From VRUE01 sp963814915 (lineage in GTDB: Bacteria; Actinomycetota; Thermoleophilia; Solirubrobacterales; 70-9), in NCBI GenBank assembly GCA_963814915.1, contig CAWFEI010000005.1, forward strand, positions 310,001 to 374,000: DNA of 64,000 bases. Reading direction: 5' to 3'. Position 1 is the first letter of the stretch, and each line of letters begins with the position of its first letter. Positions 6,866-19,926 of the stretch are shown in pieces. The notes beneath the pieces were generated by a model that was not told where the DNA came from, made no database searches, and saw only the letters and a list, made by a program, of their open reading frames with translations. The position numbers and the translations under genes were made by a program.

Positions 6866-7980
6866 GCGAGCCCATCCCACTCGCAAAGCCGGAGATCGGA
6901 GCCCGCGAGCAGGAGCTGGTCGCCGAGGTCTTGAGCTCCGGCCGGCTCTCGCTGGGGCCGATGGCGGAGCGCTTCGAACGAGAGTTCGCCGCCTGGCTGG
7001 GGGTCGGCGACGCGGTCGCCGTCTCCAGCGGCACGACCGCGCTGCACCTCGGCGTTCGGGCGCTTGGCTGGGGACCCGGGGACGAGGTCCTGACCAGCCC
7101 GTTCAGCTTCGTCGCATCGGCCAACTGCCTGCTCTACGAGGGCGCCCGCCCGGTTTTCTGCGACGTCGACCCGGGTACGCTCGACCTCGACCCAGCCGCG
7201 GTCGAGGCGGCCGCCGGCGAGAAGAGCGCCGGGATCCTGCCGGTCCACATCTTCGGCTTCCCGGCGGCGATGGCGGAGCTGGAGGCGATCGCCGCGCAGC
7301 GGGGCCTGGGGATCCTCGAGGACGCCTGCGAGGCGCTCGGCGCGGTCGACTCGGAGGGCCGCCCGGTCGGCGCCCGCGGCAACCTCGCGACCTTCGCCTT
7401 CTACGCCAACAAGCAGATGACCACCGGCGAGGGGGGGATGATCGTCCCGTCCAGCCCCGAGATCGCCGCCCGGCTGCGCTCGGAGCGCAACCAGGGCCGT
7501 GCACCGGACATGGGCTGGCTCGACCACGGTGGACTCGGCTTCAACTACCGCCTCTCCGACCTCGCCGCGGCGCTCGGCGTCGCCCAGCTGGAGAAGCTCG
7601 ACGCGATGCTTGCCGCGCGCGATGCGGTCGCCGCGCGCTATGAGCAGGGGCTCGCGGGCGTCGATGGCGTGACGACAATGCCCGCCGTGCGCGGCGCCGA
7701 GCGGCGCAGCTGGTTCGTCTTCGTCGTCCGCCTCGCCGACGAGGTTGACCGCGATGCGGTCATCGACCGGCTCGCCGCGGAGGGAATCGCCTCGAAGGCC
7801 TACCTGCCCTGCATCCACCTCTTTCCGCACCTGCGCGAGCTCGGCTACCGGGAGGGTCAGTTCCCGGTCGCCGAAGCCGCCGCGGCCCACTCGCTGGCAC
7901 TGCCGTTCTTCCCGGCGATGACGGAGTCCGAGGTGGACCGAGTGTGCACGGAGCTTGCGTCGGCATTACGCTCCGGCTGA
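6862..7980 (+). CDS. DegT/DnrJ/EryC1/StrS-family aminotransferase
   Basis: A 372-residue PLP enzyme of the sugar-aminotransferase family. Visible are AVSSGTTALHLGVRALG (phosphate-binding loop), FSFVASANCLLYEGARPVF, ILEDACEALGA (cofactor Asp) and FAFYANKQMTTGEGGM, whose Lys at about residue 185 is the predicted PLP lysine. Known members act on nucleotide-linked keto-sugars for glycan or antibiotic synthesis. No other sugar-pathway gene is nearby, so the substrate is open. The ATG at 6862 overlaps the cimA stop (ATGA), indicating one operon. Longer frames starting upstream are not needed. Confidence 0.88.
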   Translation: MSEPIPLAKPEIGAREQELVAEVLSSGRLSLGPMAERFEREFAAWLGVGDAVAVSSGTTALHLGVRALGWGPGDEVLTSPFSFVASANCLLYEGARPVFCDVDPGTLDLDPAAVEAAAGEKSAGILPVHIFGFPAAMAELEAIAAQRGLGILEDACEALGAVDSEGRPVGARGNLATFAFYANKQMTTGEGGMIVPSSPEIAARLRSERNQGRAPDMGWLDHGGLGFNYRLSDLAAALGVAQLEKLDAMLAARDAVAARYEQGLAGVDGVTTMPAVRGAERRSWFVFVVRLADEVDRDAVIDRLAAEGIASKAYLPCIHLFPHLRELGYREGQFPVAEAAAAHSLALPFFPAMTESEVDRVCTELASALRSG

Positions 7981-7992
7981 TGAGCTGGCGGA

Positions 7993-8046
7993 GCGACAAA
8001 CTCGCAAGCATCCACATCTGATTTCTCTGCGCGGCGAGTTTGTCGC
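7993..8046 (+). promoter_or_regulatory. 13-bp perfect inverted repeat just before argH
   Basis: GCGACAAACTCGC at 7993-8005 and its exact reverse complement at 8034-8046, with a 28-nt loop. The right arm ends 7 nt before the argH ATG (8054) and covers the only weak ribosome-binding sequence (GGCGAG). It could be a protein operator, an attenuator or an RNA structure that hides the translation start. Function is not known. Confidence 0.5.
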
Positions 8047-8053
8047 GACTGTT

Positions 8054-9448
8054 ATGTCTCCACGCTTTCGCAAAGAGCCCGACCCGCGCTTCTGGCGCCT
8101 CAATCGCTCGATCGAATTCGACGCGCGGCTAGCCCCGTACGACATCGACCAATCACAGGCTCACGCCCGTGGCCTGAGCCGAATCGGCGTGCTCGACGAC
8201 GGCGAGCTGGAGAAGATCGAAGCCGGGCTGGAGGCGGTCCGCGAGCGGATCGGCAAGGCCGGCTTCTCCTTCGAGGCCTCCGATGAGGACATCCACATGG
8301 CCGTGGAGCGGCTGCTCGGCGAGGAGGTCGGGTCGCTGGCCGGCAAGCTGCATACCGGCCGCTCGCGCAACGATCAGGTCGCAACCGACGTGGCGATGGT
8401 CGTTCAGGCGCATTCGCTGCGGGCGATGGAGCTGGCGAAGGCCGCGATGGCGCGCCTTCTCGAGCAGGCCGAAGCCCACAAGGACTGGCCGATGCCCGGG
8501 TACACCCACCTGCAGCGCGCCCAGCCCGTCTACCTCGGCCACCACCTGCTCGCCTACTTCTGGATGCTGACGCGGGACGTGCTGCGCTTCCAGTTCGCGC
8601 TCGACAGCGCCAGCGTGATGCCGCTCGGCTCGGGCGCCCTGGCCGGGGTCAACTGGGAAATCGACCGCGGCGCGATCGCCGACGACCTCGGTTTCGCCCA
8701 CGTCAGCCAGAACTCGATCGACGGGGCATCCAACCGGGATTTCGTGCTCGACTACATGAGCGCCGCCGCGACCTGCGCGATGCACCTCTCGCGGCTCGGC
8801 TCGGAGATCGTCATCTGGAGCTCCTCGGAGTTCGGCTTCTGCCAGCTCGACGAGTCGTTCTCCTCGGGCTCGTCGATCATGCCGCAGAAGGTCAACCCGG
8901 ACTCGGCGGAGCTACTGCGCGCGAAGAGCCCGCGCGTCGCCGCCGACTACCTCTCGCTGCTGGGCACGATGCACGCCCTGCCGCTCACCTACGGCAAGGA
9001 CATGCAGGAGGACAAGGAGCCGCTCTTCGACGCGATCGAGACAGTCGAGTCCTGCCTTGACGCGACCGAGGGGATCGTCGCCGGAATCTCCTTCGACCAG
9101 GCCCGCCTGGAGGAGGCCTCGGGCGACGAGATGCTCGCCGCGACCGAGGTAGCGGACCTCCTGGTGCGCAAAGGGGTGCCCTTTCGCGAGGCACACGGGA
9201 TCGTCGGCGGCCTGGTTCGCGACGCGGTCGAGCGCGGCGTCGCCCTGTCGGACCTCAGCGAGGATGATCTGCGCCGCAGCAGCGAGCACCTCGACGGCTC
9301 CTTCTACGACGTGCTGCGACGCGACAACTGGCTGGAGTCGAAGCGGATCGAGGGCGGCACCGGATCGACGCCGCTGGCGAGACAGATCGAGCTCGCAAGG
9401 GAGACGCTGCAATCGGTCGAGGACCGGGTCGACGAGGAACCGCAGTGA
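8054..9448 (+). CDS. argH: Argininosuccinate lyase
   Basis: A 464-residue member of the fumarase/aspartase superfamily that splits argininosuccinate into arginine and fumarate. Signatures: HTGRSRNDQVATD, TPG-like YTHLQRAQPV, and the flexible catalytic loop GSSIMPQKVNPDSAE. The ATG at 8054 is chosen because MSPRFRKEPDPRFW is the usual beginning; upstream in-frame codons lie in the inverted-repeat region. The 3' end overlaps the glycosylase gene by 4 nt. argG is not in the window. The inverted repeat at the start suggests this gene has its own control. Confidence 0.96.
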   Translation: MSPRFRKEPDPRFWRLNRSIEFDARLAPYDIDQSQAHARGLSRIGVLDDGELEKIEAGLEAVRERIGKAGFSFEASDEDIHMAVERLLGEEVGSLAGKLHTGRSRNDQVATDVAMVVQAHSLRAMELAKAAMARLLEQAEAHKDWPMPGYTHLQRAQPVYLGHHLLAYFWMLTRDVLRFQFALDSASVMPLGSGALAGVNWEIDRGAIADDLGFAHVSQNSIDGASNRDFVLDYMSAAATCAMHLSRLGSEIVIWSSSEFGFCQLDESFSSGSSIMPQKVNPDSAELLRAKSPRVAADYLSLLGTMHALPLTYGKDMQEDKEPLFDAIETVESCLDATEGIVAGISFDQARLEEASGDEMLAATEVADLLVRKGVPFREAHGIVGGLVRDAVERGVALSDLSEDDLRRSSEHLDGSFYDVLRRDNWLESKRIEGGTGSTPLARQIELARETLQSVEDRVDEEPQ

Positions 9449-10041
9449 ACGGGGCGGCGACGGCGGAGGACCGCCTCGACGCCGCCTTCTTCGACCGCAG
9501 CGTCCACGCCGTCGCCCGCGAGCTGATCGGCTGCCGTCTCTTCTACGACGGCTGCGGCGGCACGATCGTCGAGACCGAGAGCTACGAGCGCGACGACCCC
9601 GCCTGCCACGCCTACGCGGGCCTAACTGAACGCACCGCGACGCTCTTCGGCCCACCCGGGCGAGCCTACATCTACCTCTCCTACGGGATCCACAGCCTGC
9701 TGAATGCGGTATGCGAACCGGTGGGCGACGCTGCGGCGGTGCTGATCCGGGCGCTTGAGCCGACCGCGGGGCTGGGGCGGATGCGGACGCGGCGAGGAGG
9801 GCGGCCGGACGCCGACCTCTGCTCGGGCCCGGGCAAGCTCACCGAGGCGCTCGGCATCGGGCTCGACTCGAACGACGCCGATCTCGCGGCCAACCCGTTC
9901 CTCCTGCTGTCTCCCGAGCCGGGCAAGAGGGTGGAGATCGTGACGGGCCCGCGCGTCGGCATAACCAAAGCCGTCGAGCGGCCATGGCGCTTCAGCCTCG
10001 CTGCAAGCCGTTTCGTCTCGCGGCCACGCCCCCAGGGCTAG
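9445..10041 (+). CDS. mpg: 3-methyladenine (alkyladenine) DNA glycosylase
   Basis: A 198-residue AAG/MPG-family glycosylase that removes alkylated bases such as 3-methyladenine and hypoxanthine. Visible are ARELIGCRLFYDG, the catalytic and binding region IVETESYERDDPACHAY, FGPPGRAYIYLSYGIHSLLN, LIRALEPTAGLGRMR and CSGPGKLTEALGI. The length matches the family. It is coupled to argH by a 4-nt ATGA-type overlap and meets the PBP1A gene tail to tail with a 4-nt overlap (CTAG at 10038-10041). Confidence 0.93.
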   Translation: MNGAATAEDRLDAAFFDRSVHAVARELIGCRLFYDGCGGTIVETESYERDDPACHAYAGLTERTATLFGPPGRAYIYLSYGIHSLLNAVCEPVGDAAAVLIRALEPTAGLGRMRTRRGGRPDADLCSGPGKLTEALGIGLDSNDADLAANPFLLLSPEPGKRVEIVTGPRVGITKAVERPWRFSLAASRFVSRPRPQG

Positions 10042-12225
10042 CCGGCGGTGATTCCGCCGCCGCCACCCGATTCGGGTGCCGCTTCCGGCGCGGCTTCAGG
10101 CGCTTCTTCCGGGGCGGATTCCGGTTCCGGCGCGGCTTCGGGTTCCGCTTCAACTTCGGGTTCCGGCGCCGGTTCGGCCGGCGATTCGCTCGGCACGTCG
10201 GTTTCTTCGCCGCCTCCTTCGCTCGTGCCGGAATCGCCCTTCCTGCTCTGCTTGGCGCTCTTGGCTTCGGCGGCGCGATCGTCCCGGATGCTTTCCCAGG
10301 CCGAGATCACACTTGCCCAGATCTCCGCCGGGAAGGTGCCGCCCTGGACCGGGCCGCCGTTGTAGAGGGTCGTCATCGGCGTGGTCGTGTCGGCGTAGCC
10401 GACCCAGACGCAGGCGGTCACTTCTTCGGTAGCGCCGCAGAACCAGGCGTCGCCGCTGTTCTCGGTCGTGCCGGTCTTGCCCCAGTGGCCGGCGGCGCCG
10501 ATGTTGGCGTGGGTGCCGGTGCCCTGCTGGACGACGGTTTCGAGGATCCTCTTCGCCGTTTCCGCGGTTTCCTCGCAGATCGCCTGTTCGTGCAGGGAGT
10601 CGTTGTCGCCGCCGCGGATCGTGTGCCCGTCCTGGTCGGTGACCTTCGTGTAGGAGACGGGGCTGTCGCCCGGTTCGGGGGCGAGCGTGCCGCTGACCCG
10701 GTCGCCGTCGTTGGCGAGCGTCGAGTAGGCGTAGGCCCAGCCGAGCGGCGAGACGCCTTCGTGCAGGCCGCCGAGGACCATCGCCGGGTTGGTCGAGATC
10801 GGGTCGCGAGTAGCCCATCTTGTGGATCGTCGCCGCGATCGAGCGGGTGCGGTCGGCGAGCGTCTTCCCCTTCAGCCCTTCCAGGGCGAGCTGCGAGTAG
10901 ATCGAGTTGTCGGAGTAGGTCGTCGCGCAGACGAGGTCGCAGGAGCCGAGATAGGAGTCTTCGTCGTTGTTGACGACGAACGTTTCCTGGCCGTGCTTGC
11001 CGAAGTGGAATTCCTGCGGCGCCGATTCGTAGGTCGTGTAGGGGGAGATGCCCTCTTCGAGCGCGGTGACGAGCTCGAACGGCTTGATCGAGGAGCCGGG
11101 CTGGCGGCGGCCCTGGGTGGCGAGGTTGAACGGCTTGGTTTCGAAGTTCGGCCCGCCGACCATCGCCATGACGCCGGCGTTCTTGTTGTCGATCACGACG
11201 ACCGAGGCGGTCGGCGGCAGGTAGCCGAGCGAGGCTGTTGACCGCTTCTTCGGCCGCCTTCTGCAGCCGCAGGTCGAGCGTCGTCTTCACCTTCAGCCCG
11301 CCGAAGAAGGTCTTCGCCGCGCCGTAGCGTTCGACCAGCTGCTGGCGCAGCCAGGCGGTGAAGTAGGGGGCCTTCGAGTCGAGCGTCGGCGTCGCTGATG
11401 TCGCTCGGCGGCGGCAGCGCCTGCTGCACGCCTTCGGCGAGCTGGGCCTCGCTGATGTAGCCCTGTTCGTACATCTTTTCGAGCACGATGTTGCGCCGCG
11501 CGAGCGTGTTTTCGGGGAAGACCTTGGGGTCGTAGGCCGACGGCGAGGCGATGATCCCGGCCAGCGTCGCCGCCTCCCAGGGCTCGAGCACCGAGGCGCA
11601 GGGCTCGGACGGCGTGCCGCAGCCGGGATGGGCGCGGCCGAAGTAGGTGCGGGCGGCGGCCTCGATCCCGTAGGCGCCCTCGCCGAAGTAGATCGTGTTG
11701 AGGTACTCGGTGAGGATCTTGTCCTTGCTCCAGTGGTGCTCGAGCCGGTAGGCGAGCGCCGCCTCGCGGAACTTCTCGAGCACCGTGCGGCTGCCTTCGG
11801 CTTCGAGCGCGTTCTTGACGAACTGCTCGGTGATCGTCGAGGCGCCCTGCTGCGGCGCTCTGGCTGAGCAGGTCCCTGACCAGGGCGCGGCCGATCCCCT
11901 GGAAGTCGACGCCGTTGTGTTCGTAGAAGCGCGAATCCTCGATCGAGACCACCGCGTTCTTGATGTTGGGCGAGATCTGACCCGAGGTCAGCAGGATCTT
12001 GTTCTGGTTGCTGGTCAGCGTGCCGATCGGCTCGCCGGTCGCGTCGAAGACCTCGCTGTTCTGCGCCGCTTTGAACTCGGCGAAGTTGTAGATCGCCGGC
12101 AGGTCGCGCGAGACCGCGGTCATCATGCCGAAGATCATCGAGACCACGGCGAGGACGCCGAGCCCGAGGAGCACGAAGAGGATGCGCAGCTTCTTCAGGC
12201 GCGGCTTAGTGCGTGGGCCCGCCAA
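10038..12225 (-). CDS. Class A penicillin-binding protein (PBP1A type), frame broken four times
   Basis: A bifunctional peptidoglycan glycosyltransferase/transpeptidase. After an N-terminal membrane anchor (LRILFVLLGLGVLAVVSM), the GT51 domain shows SIEDSRFYEHNGVD, TITEQFVKNAL and ILTEYLNTIYFGEGAYGIE. The transpeptidase domain shows RRQPGSSIKPF (SxxK), YSDNSIY (SxN) and WGKTGTTENSGDAWF (KTGT). A Pro/Glu/Ala-rich tail of about 60 residues follows. The frame changes near 11850, 11388, 11233 and 10807, yet conserved sequence continues in the next frame each time. This points to consensus errors, not decay. A TTG at 12225 follows a TAGACT box; ATG 12246 is the alternative start. Confidence 0.85.
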
Positions 12226-12236
12226 GAGGAGGCGGC

Positions 12237-12246
12237 AGTCTAGCAT
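12237..12246. promoter_or_regulatory. Overlapping divergent -10 boxes of PBP1A and tyrS
   Basis: AGTCTAGCAT contains TAGCAT on the plus strand (12241-12246, 7 nt before TTG 12254 of tyrS) and TAGACT on the minus strand (12242-12237, 11 nt before TTG 12225 of PBP1A). The two boxes share two base pairs, so both polymerases could not bind at once. Confidence 0.5.
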
Positions 12247-12253
12247 TGCCCGC

Positions 12254-13412
12254 TTGGCGGATTTGACGAAAAACGCCGTCGACGTGCTGCCGGAGGGAAT
12301 GCTCGCCGAGCAGCTCGCGGCGGGCCGGCCGCTGCGGGTCAAGCTCGGCATCGACCCGACCACGGCCGACATCCACCTCGGCCACACGGTCGTGCTGGAG
12401 AAGCTGCGCGAGTTCCAGCAGGCGGGGCACCAGGTGGTGCTGATCGTCGGCGACTTCACCGCGCGGGTCGGCGACCCCAGCGGCCGTTCGGCCCAGCGGC
12501 CGCTGCCGAGCGCCGAGGAGATCGAGGCCAACGCGGCCACCTACCAGGAGCAGGCGTTCAAGCTGCTCGACCGCGAGCGGACCGAGGTCCGCTTCAACAG
12601 CGAGTGGCTGCGGATGGCGCCCGAGGAGCTGCTCGGCCTGCTGGCGACGACGACCGTGGCGCGGCTGCTCGAGCGCGACGACTTCCAGAAGCGGATGGCG
12701 GCCGGCCACCCGGTCTCGGCGCTCGAGCTGCTCTACCCGCTGCTGCAGGGCTACGACTCGGTCGCGGTCGAGGCCGACGTCGAGCTGGGGGGGACCGACC
12801 AGAAGTTCAACCTGCTGTTCGCCCGCGACGTGCAGGCCTCCTACGGCCGCAAGCCGCAGTCGATCCTCACGATGCCGATCCTGGTCGGCACCGACGGGAC
12901 CCAGAAGATGAGCAAGTCGCTCGGCAACTACGTCGGCGTGACCGATCCGCCCGAGGAGATGTTCGGCAAGCTGATGCGGATCCCCGACGAGGCGATGCCC
13001 GAGTACTTCCGCCTGCTGCTCGGCGCCGAGCAGCCCGAGCGGCCGCCGAACGAGGCCAAGCGCGAGCTCGGGCGGCGGATCGTCGCCCGCTTCCACGACG
13101 AGGCCGCCGCGGCCGGCGGCCGAGGCGCACTTCGACCGCCTCTTCGTCCGCCACGAGGCGCCGGAGGAGATCGAGGAGATCGAGCTCGCCGGGTTCCTCG
13201 GCGACAACGGCGACGCCGTCCACCTGCCGAAGCTGATCGCCGTCGCCTTCGAGATCAGCTCCAGCGAGGCGCGCCGCCTGCTCGGCCAGGGGGGCGTCAA
13301 GCTCGACGGGGAGCCGATCCCCGCGGGGACGCTCGACCTCGAGCCCGGCGCGCTCGAGGGCAGGGTGCTGCAGGTCGGCAAGCGCCGCTTCCGCCGCCTG
13401 CGCGCGGCCTAG
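12254..13412 (+). CDS. tyrS: Tyrosyl-tRNA synthetase, one frame break near 13115
   Basis: A class I aminoacyl-tRNA synthetase that charges tRNA-Tyr. The HIGH-like motif is DIHLGHTVVLEKL, the KMSKS motif is GTQKMSKSLGNYV, and GGTDQKFNLL is also kept. Near 13113-13122 the frame shifts by one. The C-terminal S4-like RNA-binding domain (EISSSEARRLLGQGGVKLDG) continues in the new frame to a TAG at 13410-13412. The TTG start at 12254 gives LADLTKNAVDVLPEG, the usual beginning, 7 nt after a TAGCAT box; longer frames run back into the PBP gene. It lies directly upstream of the rRNA promoter. Confidence 0.9.
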
Positions 13413-13417
13413 GGCAC

Positions 13418-13446
13418 TAGGCAAACCGCCGCCGTAGCGCTATACT
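13418..13446 (+). promoter_or_regulatory. rRNA operon promoter
   Basis: TAGGCA (4 of 6 matches to TTGACA) at 13418-13423, a 17-bp spacer, then TATACT at 13441-13446. It starts six bases after the tyrS stop codon. It is the only good housekeeping promoter upstream of 16S in this stretch. Confidence 0.65.
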
Positions 13447-13693
13447 CCCGCGTCCTTCTGGGATGGCCCTGTGCCGTCCCATGCGCAAAAGACGGCGAGT
13501 CCCGCCGCAGAGGCGCAGCGGTCTTTGAAAACTGAGCAGCGTGCACCCGCGGGCATTCGTGTCCGTGGGATGTTTGAGCCCGATCCACTCGACTCGTCAG
13601 CGTGTCGAGTGGTCTGATTTACCCGTCATGCCGGCCGCCATGTTTGTGTACCCGGCGGCCTGCCAGGCATGACCACTCTCTGTAAGAAGTACT
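13447..13693 (+). other. rRNA leader with BoxA-like element and processing stem
   Basis: About 245 nt of transcribed leader. AAAACTGAGCAGCGT (13528-13542) is exactly complementary to 15297-15311 after 16S, giving a 15-bp stem that brackets 16S for RNase III. TGTTTGAG at 13571-13578 resembles actinobacterial BoxA antitermination sites. No gene is present here. Confidence 0.65.
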
Positions 13694-15238
<1,545 letters not shown>

Positions 15239-15454
15239 CTAGGGAGATTTCTCTAGAACGTCGACCGGGCTCCCCAGTGGCATCAAGTCACTGGGAACGC
15301 TGCTCAGTTTTGAGAGACCGCCGGCGGAGATCCCGCCGCGTGTGCCTCGGTGGACCTTGAAAACTGCACATGGCCAAGACATGAGCCCGTCGTCATGACG
15401 GGCTCTGGGTAATTAATTACACGATCTATACATGTATGTGTACAGGTCGCTCAC
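15239..15454 (+). other. 16S-23S spacer without tRNA
   Basis: A 216-nt spacer. No tRNA-Ile or tRNA-Ala gene is found in it. It holds the right arm of the 16S processing stem (15297-15311). The left arm of the 23S stem (TGAAAACTGCACA, 15358-15370) pairs exactly with 18480-18492; CCAAGA (15374-15379) can extend that stem with 18471-18476. Confidence 0.8.
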
Positions 15455-18454
<3,000 letters not shown>

Positions 18455-18520
18455 ATGTTTTTTCTTACCCTCTTGGTCTTGTGCAGTTTTCAGGGCCCGC
18501 CGTGGGCGGTCTCGCAAAAT

Positions 18521-18638
18521 CTCCGGTGGCGCATGGCGAAAGGGAAACACCTCTTCCCATTCCGAACAGAGCAGTTAAGCCTTTCAGCGCCGATGGTACT
18601 TGGGGGGCAACCCCCTGGGAGAGTAGGTCGCCGCCGGT
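18521..18638 (+). rRNA. rrf: 5S ribosomal RNA
   Basis: About 117 nt. TCCGGTGGCG at the 5' end pairs with CGCCGCCGG at the 3' end. The conserved GGGAAACACC, CCATTCCGAAC and GAGAGTAGG segments are present. It lies about 66 nt after 23S, whose processing stem right arm is at 18480-18492. Confidence 0.93.
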
Positions 18639-18650
18639 TCTTAATTACAC

Positions 18651-18681
18651 AGGGCCGCCCATGCGGGGCGGCTCCTTTTCG
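18651..18681 (+). terminator. rRNA operon terminator
   Basis: GCCGCCC (18654-18660), a 5-nt loop, GGGCGGC (18666-18672), then CTCC and TTTTC: a GC-rich stem followed by a short T-run, 15-20 nt after 5S. Confidence 0.7.
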
Positions 18682-18687
18682 TTAGTT

Positions 18688-18884
18688 CTAGGACTGCGTC
18701 GCGAAGCGATCGATCGCGGCGCTCCAGGTGCCGGTGCTGCGGCGAGAGCCGGGGCCGGCCGGGCCTCGCAAGGCCGGCCGGCATCGACCGGCTCGAGGCC
18801 GTACTCGCCCAGGGTGGCGAAGTCGATGACCAGGTCCGCGGCGTCGGCTACGCGGGTTGCTGCTGTCTTTTTCGTATCGAACAT
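18688..18884 (-). CDS. Small leftward gene under an SOS-like box, probably frame broken
   Basis: On the minus strand an ATG at 18884-18882 lies 7 nt after a TAGAGT box, inside an SOS-like palindrome. The first 34 codons read like real protein (MFDTKKTAATRVADAADLV, then DFATLGEYGLEPVD). In that frame the open frame runs on through the rRNA terminator with low-complexity sequence. In another frame it ends GTWSAAIDRFATQS and stops at 18690-18688, just before the terminator. One missing base would join the two into a protein of about 65 residues. No family is recognised. It overlaps the end of the hydrolase gene by 37 nt and runs towards the rRNA operon. Confidence 0.5.
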
Positions 18885-19903
18885 AAGTTCGACTCTACGG
18901 TTCCTCTCGGACGGCTTCCGGTTTCTGCAATCGGCGTTGCAGCGGGGCTCTGGCGATTACCGGGTTTTGCAGGGGTTTTCTGCCTGTCGAAGGCGAGGAC
19001 GAGGGCTGCGGTCTCGGCCGGTTTCTCGACGTTGGGCGAGTGGCCGGCGCCCTGGATCAGCTTCGTCTCGGTGCCCGGGTAGGCGCGGCGGTATTCGGCG
19101 AGGCGGGCGGCGGGGTCTTCGACGATCTGCTCCTCGGCGCCCATCAGCACCATCAGCGGCTTTCCCGATGCCTTCATCCGGCGGTCGAGGCCCTCTTCGT
19201 TGCTGTAGTCCTCGGATCCGCCGGGGGAGTCGTGGTAGGACGTGTAGGTCATCCGGTTGACGTCTTCGACGAATTCGTCGGGCACGTCGAAGCCCGGCGC
19301 GAAGGCGACCTCGAGGCCCTTGCGCACCGAGAAGTCCGGCTTGATCCGCCACAGCGCGGGGCCGATCACCGGCAGGAACGCGGCGTTTGCGATCAGGCCC
19401 AGCGAGGCCTCGTGGTGGGTCGGGGGCGTGTCGACGATCACGACGCGGTTCGACCAGCTGCGGCGAGCGTTCGGCCAGCGCGGTGACGACGGAGCCGCCC
19501 AGCGAGTGCCCGACCGCCTCGACGTTCCGGGCGCCAGCTTGGCCAGCGCCTGCGCGACCAGATCAGCCTGGTTGGGGATCGTGTAGCCGGATGCCGGCTT
19601 TTCGGAGCCGCCGTGGCCGAGCATGTCGACCGCGATCACCCTGTGCGTGCGGTCGAGCCGCGGCATCATCCCGTCCCACCAGTTGATCGCGCAGCTGAAG
19701 CAGTGGACGAGCAGGATCGTCGGCGCGTCGCGGGGCCCTCTTTCGACGACCTGGATGTCGCCGCCGCTGAGCTGCAGGATGCGACCGCCGGGCTCGTTGA
19801 CTTCGGCGCTCTTCGTTTCGCCCTCGGTGACCAGCGCGTTGACGCCGAGCAGCAGCGCCAGGCCGGCCAGGATGCCGATCGCGATCTTCCATCCCCGTCC
19901 CAT
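18848..19903 (-). CDS. Alpha/beta-hydrolase, membrane-anchored or exported, two compensating frame breaks
   Basis: A serine hydrolase of about 330-350 residues. The N-terminal hydrophobic stretch (about residues 5-25) is a signal or anchor. The oxyanion region is ILLVHCFSCAINWW, followed by VDMLGHGGS; a late GAGHSPNVEKP carries the catalytic His. The nucleophile elbow is not in the open frame. Between about 19531 and 19448 the frame is shifted, and the alternative frame there reads GHSLGGSVVTALAE, a perfect elbow. Two opposite single-base errors explain this. The C-terminal about 35 residues are unusual and overlap the small SOS gene, so the true stop may differ. Substrate unknown. Confidence 0.78.
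   Translation of the reverse strand: MGRGWKIAIGILAGLALLLGVNALVTEGETKSAEVNEPGGRILQLSGGDIQVVERGPRDAPTILLVHCFSCAINWWDGMMPRLDRTHRVIAVDMLGHGGSEKPASGYTIPNQADLVAQALAKLAPGTSRRSGTRWAAPSSPRWPNARRSWSNRVVIVDTPPTHHEASLGLIANAAFLPVIGPALWRIKPDFSVRKGLEVAFAPGFDVPDEFVEDVNRMTYTSYHDSPGGSEDYSNEEGLDRRMKASGKPLMVLMGAEEQIVEDPAARLAEYRRAYPGTETKLIQGAGHSPNVEKPAETAALVLAFDRQKTPAKPGNRQSPAATPIAETGSRPRGTVESNLCSIRKRQQQPA
18877..18892. promoter_or_regulatory. SOS (LexA)-like operator
   Basis: TCGAACATAAGTTCGA on the plus strand: perfect 6-bp arms TCGAAC/GTTCGA around 4 nt, as in mycobacterial SOS boxes. On the minus strand it abuts a TAGAGT -10 box (18897-18892) and contains the ATG at 18884. The spacing is the same as for the box at 47-60. 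Confidence 0.65.
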
Positions 19904-19911
19904 TGCGGCAG

Positions 19912-19918
19912 TACCCTA
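19912..19918. promoter_or_regulatory. Overlapping divergent -10 boxes of the hydrolase gene and murA
   Basis: TACCCTA holds TACCCT on the plus strand (19912-19917) and TAGGGT on the minus strand (19918-19913). Each lies exactly 9 nt before its ATG (19927 and 19903). The symmetry suggests two leaderless, mutually exclusive promoters. Confidence 0.5.
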
Positions 19919-19926
19919 GCCGCAAC

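Noticed and set aside
6975..6988. CGAACGAGAGTTCG, another SOS-like palindrome
   Set aside because: It lies inside the aminotransferase coding region with no promoter next to it; probably chance from Glu/Phe codons.
10038..12225. Calling PBP1A a true pseudogene
   Set aside because: Four breaks look severe, but all catalytic motifs survive in alternating frames and neighbours show the same error type.
15239..15454. Possible tRNA in the 16S-23S spacer
   Set aside because: No T-loop GTTCGA-type motif with matching acceptor stem; the visible pairings belong to rRNA processing stems.
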